Part shown: one piece after another, positions 8,001-10,178 of the stretch
How the letters are laid out: the number at the start of each line of letters is the position of its first letter
How positions within the stretch are numbered: the first letter of the stretch is position 1
NCBI GenBank assembly: GCA_013042795.1
Contig: JABDPK010000239.1
Span: forward strand, 1 to 10,178
DNA: 10,178 nt
Reading direction: 5' to 3'
From: Saprospiraceae bacterium
Lineage (GTDB): Bacteria; Bacteroidota; Bacteroidia; Chitinophagales; Saprospiraceae
Notes under the pieces: model-generated
The model's database searches: none
Told to the model about the DNA's origin: nothing
What the model saw: the letters and a program-made list of their open reading frames with translations, nothing else
Position numbers and translations under genes: made by a program

Positions 8001-8337
8001 GCAAAAAGATCCACTGGTTGTATACAAAATGGAAGCCTACGACGCATTTGAAGAACTGGTTTACAGAATAAATTATGATGTCATTTCGTATCTTATGGGA
8101 GGTAAACTTCTGATTGGCAGTCCTGAAGATGTAAAGGAAGCGAAGCAAAGCAAAACTGATTTCAGAAAGGTAAGAACCAGTCGTGAAGATTCAGCAAGAA
8201 GGAGAGCTGCTGCGAGTGCGGGACAAGGGCAGGCAAAACCGGAAACATTTAAAAGAACAGAAAAGAAAGTAGGGAGAAATGCACCTTGTCCTTGTGGCAG
8301 TGGGAAGAAGTTCAAACAATGTCACGGTAAAGGATAA
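5032..8337 (+). CDS. secA: Preprotein translocase ATPase SecA
   Basis: The cytoplasmic/peripheral motor that pushes unfolded preproteins through SecYEG by ATP hydrolysis; essential. Length is 1101 aa against about 900 in E. coli. Domains in order: helicase domain 1 with Walker A MQTGEGKT (189-196) and the DEAD-type box DEVD (297-300); preprotein cross-linking domain from about 317; helicase domain 2 with [10 protein letters not shown] (688-697) and the arginine-finger motif [12 protein letters not shown] (724-735); helical scaffold and wing with ENWKEHL (968-974) and [13 protein letters not shown] (991-1003); a charged, Ala/Gln-rich linker (about 1045-1080); and the SEC-C zinc site with Cys1086, Cys1088, Cys1097 and His1098. 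The extra length comes mainly from a charged helical insert near residues 55-105 and a large insert near 325-410, both of a kind I associate with Bacteroidota SecA. The ATG at 5032 gives the normal SecA N-terminus; there is no Shine-Dalgarno. It heads a group with the SPOR gene and rodA. Confidence 0.98.
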   Translation: MLNVLKKVFGTKYDKDVKGIMPYVEKTNEYFEEYHALSDDELRNMTIEFRKRISDHLKGIDQDIKHLEEEAAKEEDLGHREEIYIQIDEMKKDRDSHLEDILMEILPEAFAVVKETASRFSNSTEIRVKATEHDRNLAAFNDYINIDGDTAVWKNSWTAAGGDVTWNMVHYDVQLIGGFVLHTGKVAEMQTGEGKTLVATLPAYLNGLSGQGVHIITVNDYLARRDSEWVGPIFEFLMMTVDCIDKYQPHSPERKAAYKCDITYGTNNEFGFDYLRDNMVRSLEERVQQKHHYAMIDEVDSVLIDDARTPLIISGPVPEGTEEQEYQALKPKVERLMAAQRKMATQYLAESKKLFKTGNTGFEEGDTGMHLLRAYRSLPKYRPLIKFLSEEGVKAVLQKAENYYMQEQNKNMHLVDDTLLFTIDEKNRNVELTDHGVEYLSKGENDPKFFIMPDIASEMQLIEAKETEEEINLAEERSALIQDYSIKSRRLHAVSQLLKAYTLFEKEEEYVVIEGQVKIVDEQTGRMMEGRRYSDGLHQALEAKENVKVGDITQTYATITLQNYFRMYHKLAGMTGTAETEAHELWEIYKLDVVVIPTNRPIVRDDREDLVYKTAREKYNAVIDEIEHLTSNGRPVLLGTTTVDISEKLSRMLNLKGISHNVLNAKQHQREAEIVAEAGKPGRVTIATNMAGRGTDIKINQEVKDAGGLAIIATERHDSRRVDRQLRGRAGRQGDPGTSQFYVSLEDKLMRLFNSDRIVKVMDSMGHQEGEVIQHKMITKSIERAQKKVEENNFGIRKRLLEYDDVMNIQREAIYNKRNNALSGERLSVDLYNMIMSLTESLVEDHKAGGNYETFKNDSLRVLTIDPSIDDADFSEGNTNELVVRFQNQVLEEYERKSDKISEILLPVIKNVHENEGHRYKRIAIPYVSSRREKGLPIAADLEPAVDSGGKTIMKDIEKAITLAYIDENWKEHLRSMDELKDSVQAASFEQKDPLVVYKMEAYDAFEELVYRINYDVISYLMGGKLLIGSPEDVKEAKQSKTDFRKVRTSREDSARRRAAASAGQGQAKPETFKRTEKKVGRNAPCPCGSGKKFKQCHGKG

Positions 8338-8361
8338 TTAAAAGACATATTACATTTGAAT

Positions 8362-8757
8362 ATGATTCGGACACTATTATTTGTACTAATTATGCTTTCT
8401 TCTGTAATGGCTATTGGCCAGGTTACAGTCAAGGAAGAACCTATTGTTGCCCAGGCCATGGATACATATATGACCAGAAATTTGGAAGAAAATATTATAA
8501 GAGGCTGGCGGATCCAGATTATTACAACAGATGACCGGAGAGAAATGGATCTGGCAAACCAGAAATTTTCCATGCTTTATCCCCATATAAAATATGAGTG
8601 GCAACATAATGCACCATATTACCAGGTTAGAATAGGAGCCTATGAAAAAAAAGAAGACCTCGAGGCTTTCCTTCTTGAATTAAAAAAAGAATTTCCATCT
8701 GCCATTCCGGTTCAGGATGATATTAAGAAAGAGGATTTAATTGAATCAAATGGATAG
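8362..8757 (+). CDS. Secreted SPOR-domain protein
   Basis: A small exported protein, 131 aa. Residues 1-20 are a signal peptide (MIR, a hydrophobic stretch, then AIGQ) without a lipobox cysteine, so a soluble periplasmic location is likely. Residues about 48-118 resemble a SPOR domain: the opening strand GWRIQIIT (48-55), a helix, the strand YYQVRIGAY (86-94), then a helix EDLEAFLLELKKEF and a closing strand AIPV. SPOR domains bind peptidoglycan stripped of its stem peptides, often at sites of wall remodelling. The ATG at 8362 is chosen over an in-frame TTG at 8356 because it directly precedes the signal peptide. The gene follows secA by 24 bases and its last 8 bases overlap rodA, so expression with rodA and a wall-related role are likely. 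The SPOR assignment rests on pattern and context, not on a profile search. Confidence 0.78.
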   Translation: MIRTLLFVLIMLSSVMAIGQVTVKEEPIVAQAMDTYMTRNLEENIIRGWRIQIITTDDRREMDLANQKFSMLYPHIKYEWQHNAPYYQVRIGAYEKKEDLEAFLLELKKEFPSAIPVQDDIKKEDLIESNG

Positions 8758-10141
8758 AAGAAGAGCAGCAATTTCTATTGACTGGATTCTTCTTTCGGTT
8801 TTTTTAGGTATTCTCCTTATTGGATGGCTCATGTTATATTCCGTGAGTTATGTTGGTCCCGGGCTTTGGTTCGACATCAATTCCATCGTTGGACGACAAA
8901 CTATTTGGATGGGTATCAGCCTCATTGCCTTTATGATGTTTTATACAATTGACTGGCGAATCATAAATACCCTTGCTTTTCCTATTTATGCGTTGAGTTG
9001 TTTGATGCTGATCGCAGTTTTGATTTTTGGTCATGAAATCAAGGGTGCTACCTCGTGGTTTTCAGTATTTGGTTTCTCATTCCAGCCGTCGGAAATAGCA
9101 AAGTTTGGAACAGCCCTGGGCCTGGCAGCCTATCTGAGTCAGCCATCAGTAAAACTGGATGAACCCAAAGATGTTTTTATCAGTCTTGCATTGATCCTGT
9201 TTCCACTAGGCCTTATCATTTTACAACCCGACCCGGGCACAGCAGTTATTTTTATCGCGTTTATAATCCCCTTGTTCAGAGCGGGGTTAAATGCCTCTCT
9301 TTATCTTTTGGGATTGTCGCTTGCATTTATTCTTATAGGTTCATTATTATGGACACCTTATTCAATGGTTCTTATTATACTCCTTGTGTCTTATTTTGTC
9401 TTTAGCATACAGAATAAGGAAAAGAGATTACCGCTGAGTATCCTTGCGCTGCTCACGTTATTCGCAATTTCCAGTTATAACTATATTGATTATTGGATAT
9501 TGCTCGGTGTGATTTTCCTTGCAGGTTTTTATTTCTTCTTCCTGGTCTACAAACAAGCCAGGTACCGCTTGATCACCATTGCCACTATTGTTTCATTTTC
9601 TTCAATTGGTCTTTCTTTCGGAACGCAATGGGGCTTTGATAATTTTTTGAAACCACACCAACAAGACAGGATAAATGTTTGGTTAAGACCTGAATTATCA
9701 GATCCCAGGGGGGCGTTGTATAATATAATTCAATCAAAGACAGCTATCGGTTCAGGGGGCTTTACCGGGAAGGGATTCCTGGAGGGAAATATGACTAAAC
9801 TCAATTATGTCCCTGAACAATCTACGGATTTTATATTCAGTATTCTTGGAGAAGAACAGGGTTTTTTAGGATCGGTAAGCCTGATTCTATTGTTTACATT
9901 ATTGGTTTTCAGAATTAGTATAATTGCTGAACGGGCCAACCTTGTATTTATCAGGTATTATGCCTACGGGGTTGCCGGGCTGATATTTTTCCATTTTTTT
10001 ATAAATATCGGAATGACAACGGGTATCATGCCTGTTATTGGTATACCGTTGCCGCTTATGAGTAAAGGAGGATCTTCATTATTGAGCTTCAGTATTATGA
10101 TTGCAGTATTGCTTAAAATGGATCTTTCAAGAATCAGGTAA
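8750..10141 (+). CDS. rodA: Peptidoglycan glycosyltransferase RodA (SEDS family)
   Basis: A polytopic inner-membrane enzyme that polymerises lipid II into glycan strands for side-wall growth, working with a class B penicillin-binding protein (PBP2) in the Rod complex. It is 463 aa from the ATG at 8750 (an in-frame TTG at 8741 is the alternative). SEDS landmarks: GATSWFSVFGFSFQPSE (99-115), LQPDPGTA (158-165), GSGGFTGKGFLEG (334-346), VPEQSTDFIFSILGEE (354-369) in the big extracellular loop, with Asp360 matching the catalytic aspartate, and GIPLPLMSKGGSS (431-443). Family members usually read S-Y-G-G-S-S in the last motif; here Tyr is Lys439. E. coli RodA is about 370 aa; the excess lies around 200-290, which holds additional hydrophobic segments. 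RodA is preferred over FtsW because of the LPL form of the last motif and the lack of division genes nearby; FtsW is not fully excluded. It overlaps the SPOR gene by 8 bp. Confidence 0.92.
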   Translation: MDRRRAAISIDWILLSVFLGILLIGWLMLYSVSYVGPGLWFDINSIVGRQTIWMGISLIAFMMFYTIDWRIINTLAFPIYALSCLMLIAVLIFGHEIKGATSWFSVFGFSFQPSEIAKFGTALGLAAYLSQPSVKLDEPKDVFISLALILFPLGLIILQPDPGTAVIFIAFIIPLFRAGLNASLYLLGLSLAFILIGSLLWTPYSMVLIILLVSYFVFSIQNKEKRLPLSILALLTLFAISSYNYIDYWILLGVIFLAGFYFFFLVYKQARYRLITIATIVSFSSIGLSFGTQWGFDNFLKPHQQDRINVWLRPELSDPRGALYNIIQSKTAIGSGGFTGKGFLEGNMTKLNYVPEQSTDFIFSILGEEQGFLGSVSLILLFTLLVFRISIIAERANLVFIRYYAYGVAGLIFFHFFINIGMTTGIMPVIGIPLPLMSKGGSSLLSFSIMIAVLLKMDLSRIR

Positions 10142-10178
10142 CGCAACAATAGGACAACCCCGGATAAGTTGAATAGAT

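Noticed and set aside
8073..8315. Minus-strand 80-residue open frame under the secA 3' end
   Set aside because: It is fully inside secA, opposite the conserved SEC-C zinc motif, and looks like a shadow of the coding strand.
8351..8358. TACATTTG, an exact TAnnTTTG box between secA and the SPOR gene
   Set aside because: It lies only 3 bases before the SPOR ATG, so a transcript from it would be leaderless or start inside the gene. There is no -33 element, and the tight secA-SPOR spacing suggests read-through. Probably chance, though a weak internal promoter is not excluded.
10142..10178. Last 37 bases after rodA
   Set aside because: No hairpin, promoter box or recognisable gene start could be supported in so short a stretch.

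Overview
The window looks like ordinary chromosome from a member of the Bacteroidota. Four things point there. The sequence is AT-rich. No gene has a convincing Shine-Dalgarno sequence before its start. Exact TAnnTTTG (-7 type) promoter boxes sit in the intergenic regions. SecA (1101 aa) and RodA (463 aa) are both much longer than their E. coli counterparts, in the way I associate with this phylum. The order or genus cannot be fixed from the sequence alone.

Layout, left to right. (1) Positions 1-694, minus strand: the N-terminal 231 residues of a secreted serine peptidase of the S28/S37 (PS-10) type, cut by the window edge. (2) Positions 825-3210, plus strand: a two-gene unit made of a YidK-like solute:sodium symporter and a short PfkB-family sugar kinase whose reading frames overlap by 11 bp. 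This is a plausible import-then-phosphorylate module for one sugar or polyol. (3) Positions 3211-3317: a convergent gap with two hairpins, probably the terminator region. (4) Positions 3318-4850, minus strand: an antiquitin-type (ALDH7) aldehyde dehydrogenase, probably the enzyme oxidising alpha-aminoadipic semialdehyde / piperideine-6-carboxylate in lysine breakdown. (5) Positions 4851-5031: a divergent promoter region with a TAnnTTTG box in each direction and a small hairpin just before secA. (6) Positions 5032-10141, plus strand: secA, a secreted SPOR-domain protein, and rodA, closely packed. The last two overlap by 8 bp. This operon joins the preprotein translocase motor to cell-wall elongation. 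(7) Positions 10142-10178: 37 bases with no recognisable gene.

Most of the content is housekeeping. I see no mobile element, CRISPR array, RNA gene, toxin-antitoxin pair or defence cassette, and no clear novel system. The points most worth a second look are the symporter/kinase pair, whose kinase has an N-terminus that reminds me of myo-inositol kinases; the overlapping SPOR-rodA pair; and the hairpin in the secA leader.
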